DNA from: Nitrospirales bacterium
Lineage (GTDB): Bacteria > Nitrospirota > Nitrospiria > Nitrospirales > UBA8639
DNA length: 9,209 bases
Direction: 5' to 3'
Assembly (NCBI GenBank): GCA_021604265.1
Contig: BQIY01000059.1
Span: forward strand, 1-9,209
Shown: positions 1 through 7,016 of the stretch, piece by piece
Layout of the letters: each line of letters starts with the position of its first letter
Position numbering within the stretch: position 1 is the stretch's first letter
Translations under genes and position numbers: made by a program
The notes under the pieces: generated by a model
What the model saw: the letters and a program-made list of their open reading frames with translations, nothing else
Told to the model about the DNA's origin: nothing
Databases searched by the model: none

Positions 1-2012
1 TGACAATCTGAGATGGCGGAAGAGATGTCAGCCAGCACACCCGTACGATCCAAGGTTAAGACCGAAACTTTGACGGAGTGAGTCCCTGCAATACTCGAGT
101 CCCAATCCGCTTCGACCAATCGGTTGTGATCCCAATCCAAAGCACGGAGGTTTGGACACCCCACCGTATGAATACTCAGCCCACGTCCACGGGTGATATA
201 CCCCATAATCGGATCGCCGGGCACAGGATTGCAGCATTTTGATAACTGCATCAGCACGTCGTTGCCCCCCTTAACCTTCACCGATTTTTCCGGATGCGCT
301 GGCACCATCTTCTCGCCTTCTGCAACAACGCCAGAAAGCTCTACTTTTTGACTCACATGGCTGGGAGTTTCCAATTGATTTGTGATCTGACTTGCTGAAA
401 GCCTTCCGTACCCGACCAACCGGATCAGTTCATCAACGACATCAAAGCCCCGGTCTTTCGCGATTTCCACGAGGCGCTCAGACTTGAACGTTTGAGCCGT
501 CGGCAAACCATGACGACGGAACTCCCGCTCTAACAATCGGCGACCAATATCTAAAGCCCGCTTATGCTCCTCGATCTTAAACCAATGACGAATCTTCGCC
601 TTCGCTCGAGACGTACGAACAAACTTCAACCATCCTTTATGAGGCACCTGCGCAGACGACGTCAGAATTTCCAGCATATCGCCGCTACTCAATTTATGCC
701 GAAGCGGCACGAGCTTACTGTTAATTTTAGCGCCGACACAATGATCGCCGATTTCCGTGTGAATGGCATACGCAAAATCGACTGGCGTCGAACCCACCGG
801 CATTTCTTTCACCTCGCCAAGCGGGGTAAAAACAAAGACCACATCGTGAAACAAATCCAGCTTGACTGAATCCATGAATTGACGGTTATCGGAAAGGTCT
901 TTGTGCCATTCCACGAACTGCCGCAACCAACTAAAGACCTTCTCGTCTTTCCCTGTTACCGCGCCGGGCTCTTTATACCGCCAATGAGACGCCACGCCAT
1001 ATTCATTAATTCGATGCATCTCCTCCGTTCGAATTTGAAATTCGACGTACTCCCCTTGTGGACCTACCACCGTGGTATGCAGCGATTGATAAAGATTCGC
1101 ACGCGGCGTGGCCACATAATCCTTAAAACGTCCGGGAACTGGCGGCCACAATGAATGGATTAAGCCGAGAATGGCATAACAATTCATTTTTGAATCGGTA
1201 ATAATTCTGACTGCCGAGAGATCATACACTTCCTCGAACGTAATGGATTGGCGCTCCATTTTTTGATAAATGCTGTAGAGATGCTTGGGCCGGCCCTGCA
1301 CATCACCGGGCAAGTTTGCTTGCACCAACGCCTCCCGTGCCATATCAACAAGCATGGCGAGAAATTCCTGCCGTTCCTCATCTCGTTTGGCCACACGCAA
1401 CTTGAGCATGGCATAGGCATCAGGCTTCAAATATAGAAGACATAAGTCTTCAAGTTTTTGCTTGATCGAGCTAATCCCTAACCGGTTGGCGAGTGGCGCA
1501 TAAATTTCAAGCGTCTCTTGAGCAATCTGTTTCTGCTTGCTTTCGGATAAATGTTCTAACGTTTCCATATTGTGAAGACGGTCCGCGAGCTTAATAAAGA
1601 CCACGCGAATATCGTCGGCCATCGACAACACCATTTTCCGAAAATTCTCGGCTTGCTTTTCCGCATGTGACTTGAAGGGGATCTGTCCAATTTTTGTCAC
1701 CCCATCGACAAGTCTCGCCACATCCTTCCCGAATTGCTCTTCTAATTCGGCATGTGTCGCCACGGTATCCTCGACCGTGTCATGCAGCAGACCGGCCACA
1801 ATGGCCGGTACATCTAATTTTAAAAATGCTAAGATACCGGCAACCGCTAATGGGTGCTGAAGGTAAGGCTCACCGGACTGCCGCATTTGCCCTTCATGCA
1901 CATGAGCAGAATAGTCATATGCACGTCGAAGCATGTCAACATCGGCCTCCGGATGATAGGCGCGCACCTGTTGAATCAGTTCATCAATTTGCGTAATAGA
2001 CGTCATCAACAT
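1..2012 (-). CDS. rel: Bifunctional (p)ppGpp synthetase/hydrolase, RelA/SpoT (Rel) family; C-terminus cut by window edge
   Basis: This gene makes and degrades the alarmone (p)ppGpp in the cytoplasm, driving the stringent response. From the ATG at 2012, 670 codons are open to the window edge. Domains in order: an HD hydrolase with the HDxxED motif at residues 77-82 (HDTVED) and ADRLHNM at 143-149; the synthetase with RPKHLYSIYQKM near 241, RFKD at 295-298, YQSLHTTV at 308-315 and EFQIRT at 324-329; a TGS domain about 388-450; a zinc-finger-like segment with Cys593, Cys594, His615 and Cys619; and the start of an ACT domain from about 647. The RxKD form (not ExDD) and the intact HD motif indicate the bifunctional Rel class. 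The start is chosen because GAGGG lies about 6 nt upstream. An alternative ATG at 2006 shares an A with the recJ stop. Translational coupling to recJ is likely. The last part of the ACT domain is outside the window. Confidence 0.96.
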   Translation of the reverse strand, partial: MLMTSITQIDELIQQVRAYHPEADVDMLRRAYDYSAHVHEGQMRQSGEPYLQHPLAVAGILAFLKLDVPAIVAGLLHDTVEDTVATHAELEEQFGKDVARLVDGVTKIGQIPFKSHAEKQAENFRKMVLSMADDIRVVFIKLADRLHNMETLEHLSESKQKQIAQETLEIYAPLANRLGISSIKQKLEDLCLLYLKPDAYAMLKLRVAKRDEERQEFLAMLVDMAREALVQANLPGDVQGRPKHLYSIYQKMERQSITFEEVYDLSAVRIITDSKMNCYAILGLIHSLWPPVPGRFKDYVATPRANLYQSLHTTVVGPQGEYVEFQIRTEEMHRINEYGVASHWRYKEPGAVTGKDEKVFSWLRQFVEWHKDLSDNRQFMDSVKLDLFHDVVFVFTPLGEVKEMPVGSTPVDFAYAIHTEIGDHCVGAKINSKLVPLRHKLSSGDMLEILTSSAQVPHKGWLKFVRTSRAKAKIRHWFKIEEHKRALDIGRRLLEREFRRHGLPTAQTFKSERLVEIAKDRGFDVVDELIRLVGYGRLSASQITNQLETPSHVSQKVELSGVVAEGEKMVPAHPEKSVKVKGGNDVLMQLSKCCNPVPGDPIMGYITRGRGLSIHTVGCPNLRALDWDHNRLVEADWDSSIAGTHSVKVSVLTLDRTGVLADISSAISDC

Positions 2013-3721
2013 ACAGAACCCTCAGGCACATCTTTGACTCTCAGGTCGCGAAGCCGGAGCTGAATACGATCCATCCCGTTCCAGCGGTTGATCTCCGGCA
2101 CAAACACGATATCAATCAGGTGATGGTCGAGTCGCGCCAGATGCTTCATGGCCCCCATCCGAAACCCCATGCATTCAAATGGGACAGAACCATTCTGGCG
2201 CACAACCAATTTCAAATGGTCACCGCCAACAATACGTTTCTCTAACACTTTGACATGCTGACCAAGAAACGTTGGCTCAGGATTTCCCATTCCAAACGGA
2301 TGTAACTGTTCCAACTCTCCAATCAAACGGGGATGAACATGTTGAAGCGCCACTGCCGCATCTATCTGTAAAACGGGATTTCGAGTGTCCTCATTGATGG
2401 CGGCAGAAGCTAATTCCGACATCCGCTGCTGGAATTCAGGAAATCGTTCTTGGCGAACTTGGAGACCGGCGGCCGCGGGATGTCCGCCAAATCCTTCCAG
2501 CAAATCTTCGCACTGCGCTAAAAGCCTGCAGACATCAACGCCCGGCACACTGCGCACCGACCCGCGGCCCAATCCCTGCTCGTCAAAGGACACCACTACC
2601 GACGGTCGATAATACCGTTCGACAAGTCGAGAAGCGACAATGCCCACGACCCCGACATGCCAGGCACAATCACCAACAACAAGAGCCCCGGGGAGATCGT
2701 TCCCGTCAATCCTGTTGACAGCTTCAGAAACAGCTTGCTGCTCGATGTCACGGCGTTGACGGTTAAGGCCGTCTAATTGCCGAGCAATGGGAAGCGCCTG
2801 TTCTAACGACTGACTCGTAAAGAGCTCTACCCCCAATCGAGCGTGAGCCAGACGCCCGGCGGCATTAATCGTCGGAGCCAGTCGGAAAGCCACCATCCCT
2901 TCCGTGCATAGGCCTTGAATCCCAGCCGATTGCTTCAGCGCTTGAATTCCGGGGCGGGCGCTCCCGGCCATCCGCCTTAAGCCCTCTCGCACAATCCAAC
3001 GATTTTCATCCTGCAACGGAACCATGTCTGCTACAGTAGCTAACGCGGCTAAATCCGTATACGACTTCACATCGCCATTAGCATCTCCAAATTTCAACGC
3101 ATACGCTGTCGCAACCTTCAAGGCTAATCCACCGGAGCACAGCCCTTTAAACGGATAGTGACAATCGGTTCGCTGTGGATTCAAAAAGGCATACGCTTGC
3201 GGGTGTGAGCCGAGGATTTGATGATGATCCGTAACAATAACGTCAAGTCCAAGAGTGTGAGCCAGCTCTATTTCTTGATGTGAAGTTGTCCCGCAGTCAA
3301 TGGTGACAAGCACCCTGACGCCAGACTCCGCGAGTCGTCGGACGGCGTCTTTATTGAGACCATAGCCTTCCAACTTGCGATCCGGAATGTAAAAATCAAC
3401 GAGTGCTCCTTGTTGTTGAAGAAACAACACATAGAGAGACGTGGCCGAAATCCCATCAACATCATAGTCGCCATAACAACAAATTTTCTCCTGTTGTATG
3501 ATGGCTTGCTGGAGCCGATCCACCGCCTTCTCCATATCAGCCATCTGAAACGGGTCATGAGCTTCTGGCGAATTTACCGAAAGCCATTGACGAGCAGGCT
3601 CGACCTCCAAAATTCCACGATTCACCAATACCGTTGCGGTGATAGAGGAAAGGCCTAGTTGGTCAGACAATTGCGCAATGCACTCTGAATTACCCTTGCG
3701 CATATTCCATTTTTTAGTCAT
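2006..3721 (-). CDS. recJ: Single-stranded-DNA-specific 5'-3' exonuclease RecJ
   Basis: RecJ is a DHH-superfamily, metal-dependent exonuclease that degrades single-stranded DNA 5' to 3' in RecFOR recombination, mismatch repair and fork processing. The product is 571 aa from ATG 3721, the usual full length. Visible motifs (numbered from that ATG): YGDYDVDG at 83-90 (motif I), LVTIDCGTT around 138-146, the DHH triad in VIVTDHHQ at 165-167, TINAAGRL near 284-291, and the DHHA1 motif GGHPAAAG at 412-419. An OB-like C-terminal region carries LHPFGMGNPEPTF near 473-485. All the metal-ligand motifs look intact. For the start, AGGAG at 3737-3733 suits GTG 3724 (8 nt) or ATG 3721 (11 nt). An in-frame TTG at 3745 would put that site inside the gene and is disfavoured. 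The stop TGA overlaps the beginning of rel. Confidence 0.96.
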   Translation of the reverse strand: MTKKWNMRKGNSECIAQLSDQLGLSSITATVLVNRGILEVEPARQWLSVNSPEAHDPFQMADMEKAVDRLQQAIIQQEKICCYGDYDVDGISATSLYVLFLQQQGALVDFYIPDRKLEGYGLNKDAVRRLAESGVRVLVTIDCGTTSHQEIELAHTLGLDVIVTDHHQILGSHPQAYAFLNPQRTDCHYPFKGLCSGGLALKVATAYALKFGDANGDVKSYTDLAALATVADMVPLQDENRWIVREGLRRMAGSARPGIQALKQSAGIQGLCTEGMVAFRLAPTINAAGRLAHARLGVELFTSQSLEQALPIARQLDGLNRQRRDIEQQAVSEAVNRIDGNDLPGALVVGDCAWHVGVVGIVASRLVERYYRPSVVVSFDEQGLGRGSVRSVPGVDVCRLLAQCEDLLEGFGGHPAAAGLQVRQERFPEFQQRMSELASAAINEDTRNPVLQIDAAVALQHVHPRLIGELEQLHPFGMGNPEPTFLGQHVKVLEKRIVGGDHLKLVVRQNGSVPFECMGFRMGAMKHLARLDHHLIDIVFVPEINRWNGMDRIQLRLRDLRVKDVPEGSVC

Positions 3722-3732
3722 CACGATGTTTT

Positions 3733-3737
3733 CTCCT
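3733..3737 (-). promoter_or_regulatory. Ribosome binding site of recJ (decides start)
   Basis: AGGAG on the minus strand lies 8 nt before GTG 3724 and 11 nt before ATG 3721. It excludes the longer TTG-initiated reading at 3745. Confidence 0.65.
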
Positions 3738-3829
3738 ACTGACAACAGCTCTCACTCATCCTCGTACGCATAGAAAGCAACGAAGAAGAAAATCTCTGCA
3801 CAACAGCATAGATCACGGTGCTACGCCCT

Positions 3830-3835
3830 ATTGTA
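3830..3835 (-). promoter_or_regulatory. Possible -10 box (TACAAT) for the recJ-rel transcription unit
   Basis: TACAAT on the minus strand, preceded directly by TG, lies about 100 nt upstream of recJ in the 220-nt pup-recJ gap. No good -35 hexamer lies 16-18 nt upstream (TTCTCC at 17 nt), so this is a weak call. A separate recJ promoter is plausible because the gap to pup is too long for a tight operon. Confidence 0.3.
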
Positions 3836-3947
3836 CAGTAAACGCAAAGTCAGGAGAAATATAGAGTCTGTGAGGAGTGGGAAAGGTCAAACGGAAGTGG
3901 GAAAAATTTCACAAAAAACGGAGAGGCGTCGACCACACAATTTTGCC

Positions 3948-4151
3948 TTATTCTCCACCTTTCTGCACGTAATTTTTGACAAATTCAGCCGCATTTTCTT
4001 CAAGTACTTGGTCAATCTCATCAACCAATTCATCCATTTCTTCCTTGAGTTTTTCCCCAGTTTCTACAACCTTGGGGTTAGCCTTGGCCTCATCCGCCTC
4101 TTGAGGAGAATCAGCTTTTCGATTTTCCTGCTGACGTTCTTTCTTTTCCAT
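3948..4151 (-). CDS. pup: Pup, prokaryotic ubiquitin-like protein, C-terminal Gly-Gly-Glu
   Basis: Pup is a small, mostly disordered modifier that the ligase PafA attaches to lysines of target proteins through its C-terminal Glu, sending them to the Mpa/ARC-proteasome. The product is 67 aa, close to the usual 60-70. The N-terminal half is rich in Lys, Glu, Gln and Asp. The C-terminal half, from about residue 32, has the family pattern: KLKEEMDELVDEID, then VLEENAAEFV, then NYVQKGGE. The helical part is the segment that docks as a coiled coil onto the ATPase in known systems. The terminal residue is already Glu, so deamidation by Dop would not be needed before ligation. The start is ATG 4151, with GGAGG 7 nt upstream. 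An ATG at 4199 would add 16 unrelated residues and put the GGAGG inside the gene. None of dop, pafA, prcBA or mpa is in the window. This is Pup-type, not the UBact type with an R-[TS]-G-[EQ] end. Confidence 0.93.
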   Translation of the reverse strand: MEKKERQQENRKADSPQEADEAKANPKVVETGEKLKEEMDELVDEIDQVLEENAAEFVKNYVQKGGE

Positions 4152-4158
4152 AATCATT

Positions 4159-4163
4159 CCTCC
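4159..4163 (-). promoter_or_regulatory. Strong ribosome binding site of pup
   Basis: GGAGG on the minus strand with a 7-nt spacer to ATG 4151. It fixes the short 67-aa form of Pup. Confidence 0.8.
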
Positions 4164-4222
4164 AACAAAATTCAAAACAACAAGTTCTTGCACCTTCATT
4201 CATTGAAGACCACGATAACATC

Positions 4223-4251
4223 AGACTACTCCTCATAGAATCACCCGTCAA
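4223..4251 (-). promoter_or_regulatory. Possible promoter of pup
   Basis: On the minus strand TTGACG (4251-4246) is followed after exactly 17 nt by TAGTCT (4228-4223). The -35 matches well and the -10 poorly. Transcription would start about 65 nt before pup. A second TTGAC lies just upstream (TTGACC, about 4262-4257), so the exact promoter is uncertain. Confidence 0.35.
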
Positions 4252-4272
4252 GGTTGGTCAATCGGGACTTCA

Positions 4273-4301
4273 TTGATCCCCTTCTATCGGTGTGCTACTA
4301 T
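4273..4301 (+). promoter_or_regulatory. Sigma-70-type promoter of the tRNA-Val gene
   Basis: TTGATC (4273-4278) and TACTAT (4296-4301) are separated by 17 nt. The predicted start near 4308 lies only a few bases before the mature tRNA 5' end at 4312, leaving a very short leader for RNase P. It is divergent from the pup promoter region. Confidence 0.6.
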
Positions 4302-4311
4302 TTTCTCCCAC

Positions 4312-4386
4312 GGGCGATTAGCTCAGGGGGAGAGCGCTACCTTCACACGGTAGAGGTCACTGGTTCGATACCAGTATCGCCCACCA
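4312..4386 (+). tRNA. tRNA-Val, anticodon CAC
   Basis: A full cloverleaf can be folded by eye. Acceptor stem GGGCGAT pairs with ATCGCCC (4376-4382). The D arm is GCTC/GAGC with a GG-containing loop. Anticodon stem CTACC/GGTAG (4337-4341 and 4349-4353) has loop TTCACAC, giving anticodon CAC at 4344-4346, which reads the valine codon GUG. The T arm is ACTGG-TTCGATA-CCAGT. The discriminator is A4383, and CCA (4384-4386) is encoded. The gene stands alone, with no other tRNA nearby. Confidence 0.96.
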
Positions 4387-4443
4387 GCCCACGCCAAGGC
4401 TTCGCGTTTACGCACCGAAGCTACAACGCGCAGGCGTGCTGGC
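4387..4443 (+). other. Foldable GC-rich stretch directly 3' of tRNA-Val
   Basis: An outer stem pairs GCCCACGCC (4387-4395) with GGCGTG and GGC (4433-4438 and 4441-4443, 2-nt bulge). It encloses an inner hairpin GCTTCG/CGAAGC (4399-4404 and 4416-4421). No run of T follows, so it is not a classic intrinsic terminator. It could be a 3' trailer structure of the tRNA precursor or chance pairing. The rest of the gap to 4593 shows nothing else clear apart from a palindrome TGGCATGCCA near 4440-4449. Confidence 0.35.
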
Positions 4444-4593
4444 ATGCCAACGCACATGACTTGAATACACGAGCTGTCGCCTCCTAAGCCTCGTTGCCAG
4501 CGGAGACAGTGCTCGGTACTTCCAACAATGCTTCTACGACACTGATTTCTCCTGACACAATTTCATTTATAGTTGTCTCCAGAACGTTCAGTC

Positions 4594-5727
4594 ATGGCAT
4601 CTACCAAGTATTACAAACAACTCATTGGTCTCCTGTTATTTTGGGGGAGTTGTAGCAGCGGCCCCTCCGTACCGCCTTCAAATCTTCCACCTTCTGCAAG
4701 CGACTTAGATCTTCTTGGCCTCACTCGACTGTGTGACACCTCGGACATGGTACACAATCGAGAAACAGGCCAGACCTTTCAACAGTCGTTATGGGGCTCA
4801 GGCAAAGAATGGTACGCTGAAAGTACCGCACCGACACACCGGCAACAGTGGTTGTTCTTTAATGATGATGAAACACTGGTCGCAGTCGTTTCGGCCTATC
4901 CAGATGGACTGAATCTTGACCCTTATCCTGTATTGAGGGATACGCTCTCACAGCTTCCTCCAGCTAGAGAATTTTTTGAGAACTCGAGCTCGTTAATACA
5001 AGGCACTCAACCCGATACCGTCGTGCTCTATCGAACGGGAGACGAAAAATCAACGACGCAGTACATCATCCGAGAAGATCACGACGATGAGCATCAACTA
5101 CTCGTCGCAGTCGTAGTTCTTGATCCCTACGAGCAACTCCTGGATGGAGCCCAAAGAAAATTCAGGTCACAGCCCGCTGACAACAAAAATGGCTCAGCTC
5201 CCGGTCAAACCTCACCTACACAACAAACCTCCCAGTTTCTGGCGACGCAACAATTTGCTCGAGGCGAAATTGCGTTATTCGAATCGTGCCCCGGGGAAAA
5301 ACCAGATATTGCCATTGACGCGTACCGCCAAACTATCAAGTTAGGGCTAGAGGATACCAAGCGTTTAGCTGAAGCCCACCATCGTCTTGGCCTTGCACTG
5401 AGAAATAAAGGACAGCTCACCGAAGCCAAATCGGCTCTTGAAGAATCATTAAAAATTCAGCAACATTCGCCGCGAGTCCTCAACAGTCTAGGTACGGTGC
5501 TCTTTCAATTAAAAAAACCTGCAGAAGCCATTGCTCTACTTGAAAGAGCGATTACCTTACAACCCAACTATGCCCGTGCACGCTACAATCTGGCCGAAGC
5601 CTATGAGTCGGTCAACCGCAGAAGAGCCATTGAGGAATATGAAACCTACTTAGCCCTGGTTGAGCATATTCCAGAAGAATCCACTCGAGCCGCCCTCGCG
5701 AAAGACCGACTCAAAAAATTACAATGA
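4594..5727 (+). CDS. TPR-repeat protein with signal-peptide-like N-terminus, probable lipoprotein
   Basis: The family is not recognised beyond its repeats. The product is 377 aa from ATG 4594. A TTG at 4573 would add 7 residues, and neither start has a clear Shine-Dalgarno. The N-terminus (KYYKQLIGLLLFWGSC) has basic residues, a short hydrophobic stretch and Cys20 followed by Ser/Pro-rich sequence, as in exported lipoproteins. The -3 residue is Trp, so the lipobox is imperfect. Residues about 40-195 form an uncharacterised mixed alpha/beta domain, then comes a Gln/Ser/Thr/Pro linker (about 195-215). Three TPR units follow at about 258-292, 294-326 and 327-361 (A-E-A-H-H-R-L-G, V-L-N-S-L-G and A-R-Y-N-L-A signatures), with a degenerate fourth just before. 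TPRs usually hold partner proteins, so a scaffold or envelope-complex role is possible. It is followed 141 nt later by the RNase H gene on the same strand. Confidence 0.85.
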   Translation: MASTKYYKQLIGLLLFWGSCSSGPSVPPSNLPPSASDLDLLGLTRLCDTSDMVHNRETGQTFQQSLWGSGKEWYAESTAPTHRQQWLFFNDDETLVAVVSAYPDGLNLDPYPVLRDTLSQLPPAREFFENSSSLIQGTQPDTVVLYRTGDEKSTTQYIIREDHDDEHQLLVAVVVLDPYEQLLDGAQRKFRSQPADNKNGSAPGQTSPTQQTSQFLATQQFARGEIALFESCPGEKPDIAIDAYRQTIKLGLEDTKRLAEAHHRLGLALRNKGQLTEAKSALEESLKIQQHSPRVLNSLGTVLFQLKKPAEAIALLERAITLQPNYARARYNLAEAYESVNRRRAIEEYETYLALVEHIPEESTRAALAKDRLKKLQ

Positions 5728-5868
5728 ACGGACAAATACCTGAAGAAGACAAAGCATCAACTCTTTTCAGGCTACAGATCGCGACTTCCTTCCGTTCAAC
5801 TATTAAAGGAGATGTTTCCCGACATCTCGCATGAAAGACATTCCGTTTACCTGAAAGATGAATCGCTG

Positions 5869-6492
5869 ATGAAACAAAAGTATTATGGTGTACGTCGTGG
5901 ACGTCAAACGGGAGTCTTCGATAGTTGGCCGGAATGTCAACGGCAGATTATCAAATACTCCGGGGCTGAGTACAAATCTTTTTCCACTCAAAAAGAAGCC
6001 GAAGCCTACGCGTTCCCAGAGTCCACCTCGAATTCCGAGAGCTCGGATGATGCCAATCACATTGTTGACGTTTGGGTTGATGGCTCGTGTATGCCAAGAC
6101 CCAATGGGGTACTCCTTCTTGGGTGGGCCTACTTAGCACGCAGAGCTGGCCAGGAAATCCACCGCGATCGAGGCAATGATATTCCTGAGGACGCCCAGCG
6201 ACATCGCAATGTCGCCGGCGAAATTATGGCTGTGCTTAAGGCTGTGGAATGGTGCAAAACCCAACACATCACCAGCATCAGAGTGTATTACGATTACCAG
6301 GGACTCGCGAGTTGGCCGACACACGCCTGGAAGAGAAACACCACGTTCACACAACACTATGCAGAAACCATTCGTGCGTCAGAAATCTCCATCGAATGGA
6401 TCAAGGTCAAAGCGCATAGCGGAGACCCCAACAATGATATCGTTGACCAGGAAGCAAAAGAAGCGGCGCAAGCGACAAGAGAGAAACATTAA
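5869..6492 (+). CDS. Type 1 ribonuclease H with N-terminal RNA/DNA-hybrid-binding (viroplasmin-like) domain
   Basis: The enzyme hydrolyses the RNA strand of RNA/DNA hybrids (R-loops, primers) in the cytoplasm. The product is 207 aa from ATG 5869. Residues 3-46 match the hybrid-binding domain: KYYGVRRGRQTGVFDSW, then YKSFSTQKEAEAY. A short acidic/Ser linker leads to the RNase HI fold from about residue 65. The four carboxylates are visible: Asp71 (VDGSC), Glu118 (AGEIMA), Asp142 (YYDYQG) and Asp193 (NDIVDQEAK), with His183 in KAHSGD. The start is chosen because family homology begins at the third residue. An upstream in-frame ATG at 5812 directly abuts AAAGGAG, leaving no spacer, but would add 19 residues. 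The stop overlaps by 4 nt the end of the convergent nucleotidyltransferase gene. It is not classic E. coli rnhA, which lacks the N-terminal domain, so no symbol is given. Confidence 0.9.
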   Translation: MKQKYYGVRRGRQTGVFDSWPECQRQIIKYSGAEYKSFSTQKEAEAYAFPESTSNSESSDDANHIVDVWVDGSCMPRPNGVLLLGWAYLARRAGQEIHRDRGNDIPEDAQRHRNVAGEIMAVLKAVEWCKTQHITSIRVYYDYQGLASWPTHAWKRNTTFTQHYAETIRASEISIEWIKVKAHSGDPNNDIVDQEAKEAAQATREKH

Positions 6493-7016
6493 CCGGCAGG
6501 CAATGCCTCGAGCAGACTTTTCAAGCGCTTCATGCGATGATCTCCTTTTTCCAACTCTTTCGAGATCATCTGTCTCAAAAGACTCGCATTAATCGGTTCT
6601 TCGATTTCCCCAGCAAACTTGAGGAACTCTAGTATGTCTTCAAGGTCAGATTCAGACAGTCGCGGCAGTTTCAGTTGGATAAACAGATTCACATTGGGAC
6701 GATTCACACAGAAATCGCCTTTCGAAAACATATGGACCAAATTGTTCTCAAACCCGGGTATCTTCCTCACAAAGAATTCGGCGGCCGTATTCACGGCCTC
6801 AATCGGTAAAGACAACGACTCCGCAATCTCCATCAATTCAAGTTGATGCTCGCCTCCTCGCAGTGATGTTGTCGCCAAATCAATATCGACTGTGGCACGA
6901 ATAGGCCTTCCGACAAACGGCAAAACAGAGCCACCCAGTAAAATCCATTCACCAGAGAGTTTTTCTGATGCGAGCTCGAAGAACTGATCAAGGAGTTCTT
7001 TTGAAATCGCTTTCAT
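6489..7016 (-). CDS. AbiEii/MNT-type nucleotidyltransferase, probable toxin of a two-gene TA module
   Basis: The product is 175 aa and carries the signature of the polymerase-beta nucleotidyltransferase fold: LLGGS (26-30), then after 13 residues the metal-binding pair Asp44-Ile-Asp46 in TVDIDLA. The later segment NVNLFIQLKLPRL (about 108-120) resembles the conserved strand after the active site in AbiEii/DUF6036-like proteins. Such enzymes in TA pairs transfer nucleotides, for example onto tRNA 3' ends in the MenT group. The substrate here cannot be read from sequence. Its ATG lies inside the stop of the upstream HTH gene (ATGA, 7013-7016), so the two are cotranscribed and translationally coupled. 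A weak GGAA lies 7 nt before the start. Its last codons overlap by 4 nt the end of the RNase H gene on the other strand. A housekeeping nucleotidyltransferase is less likely given size and partner. Confidence 0.82.
   Translation of the reverse strand: MKAISKELLDQFFELASEKLSGEWILLGGSVLPFVGRPIRATVDIDLATTSLRGGEHQLELMEIAESLSLPIEAVNTAAEFFVRKIPGFENNLVHMFSKGDFCVNRPNVNLFIQLKLPRLSESDLEDILEFLKFAGEIEEPINASLLRQMISKELEKGDHRMKRLKSLLEALPAG

Noticed and set aside
28..237. Minus-strand 69-codon ORF at the left edge
   Set aside because: It is an out-of-frame shadow of the rel C-terminal zinc-finger/ACT region, whose true frame runs off the window.
564..1154. Two plus-strand ORFs (564-869 and 879-1154)
   Set aside because: Both are antisense to the unbroken rel reading frame, which has all family motifs. 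They have no features of their own.
1672..2063. Plus-strand overlapping ORFs over the rel N-terminus
   Set aside because: They are antisense to the HD domain of rel, in several overlapping frames, which is typical of shadows.
3895..3947. Possible intrinsic terminator after pup (T-run near 3921-3916 on the minus strand)
   Set aside because: A run of six T is present but no convincing GC stem precedes it, only the small palindrome GTCGAC.
3831..4238. 135-codon plus-strand ORF, hydrophobic and Phe/Leu rich
   Set aside because: It is the antisense shadow of pup. The charged Lys/Glu-rich Pup codons read backwards give Phe/Leu/Ser, and Pup has a clear family match and a strong ribosome site.
4254..4487. 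77-codon plus-strand ORF
   Set aside because: It runs straight through the tRNA-Val gene, and its middle is just translated tRNA sequence.
5739..5771. CCTGAA/TTCAGG inverted repeat after the TPR gene
   Set aside because: It has only 6 bp, a 21-nt loop and no T-tract, so it is not supportable as a terminator.
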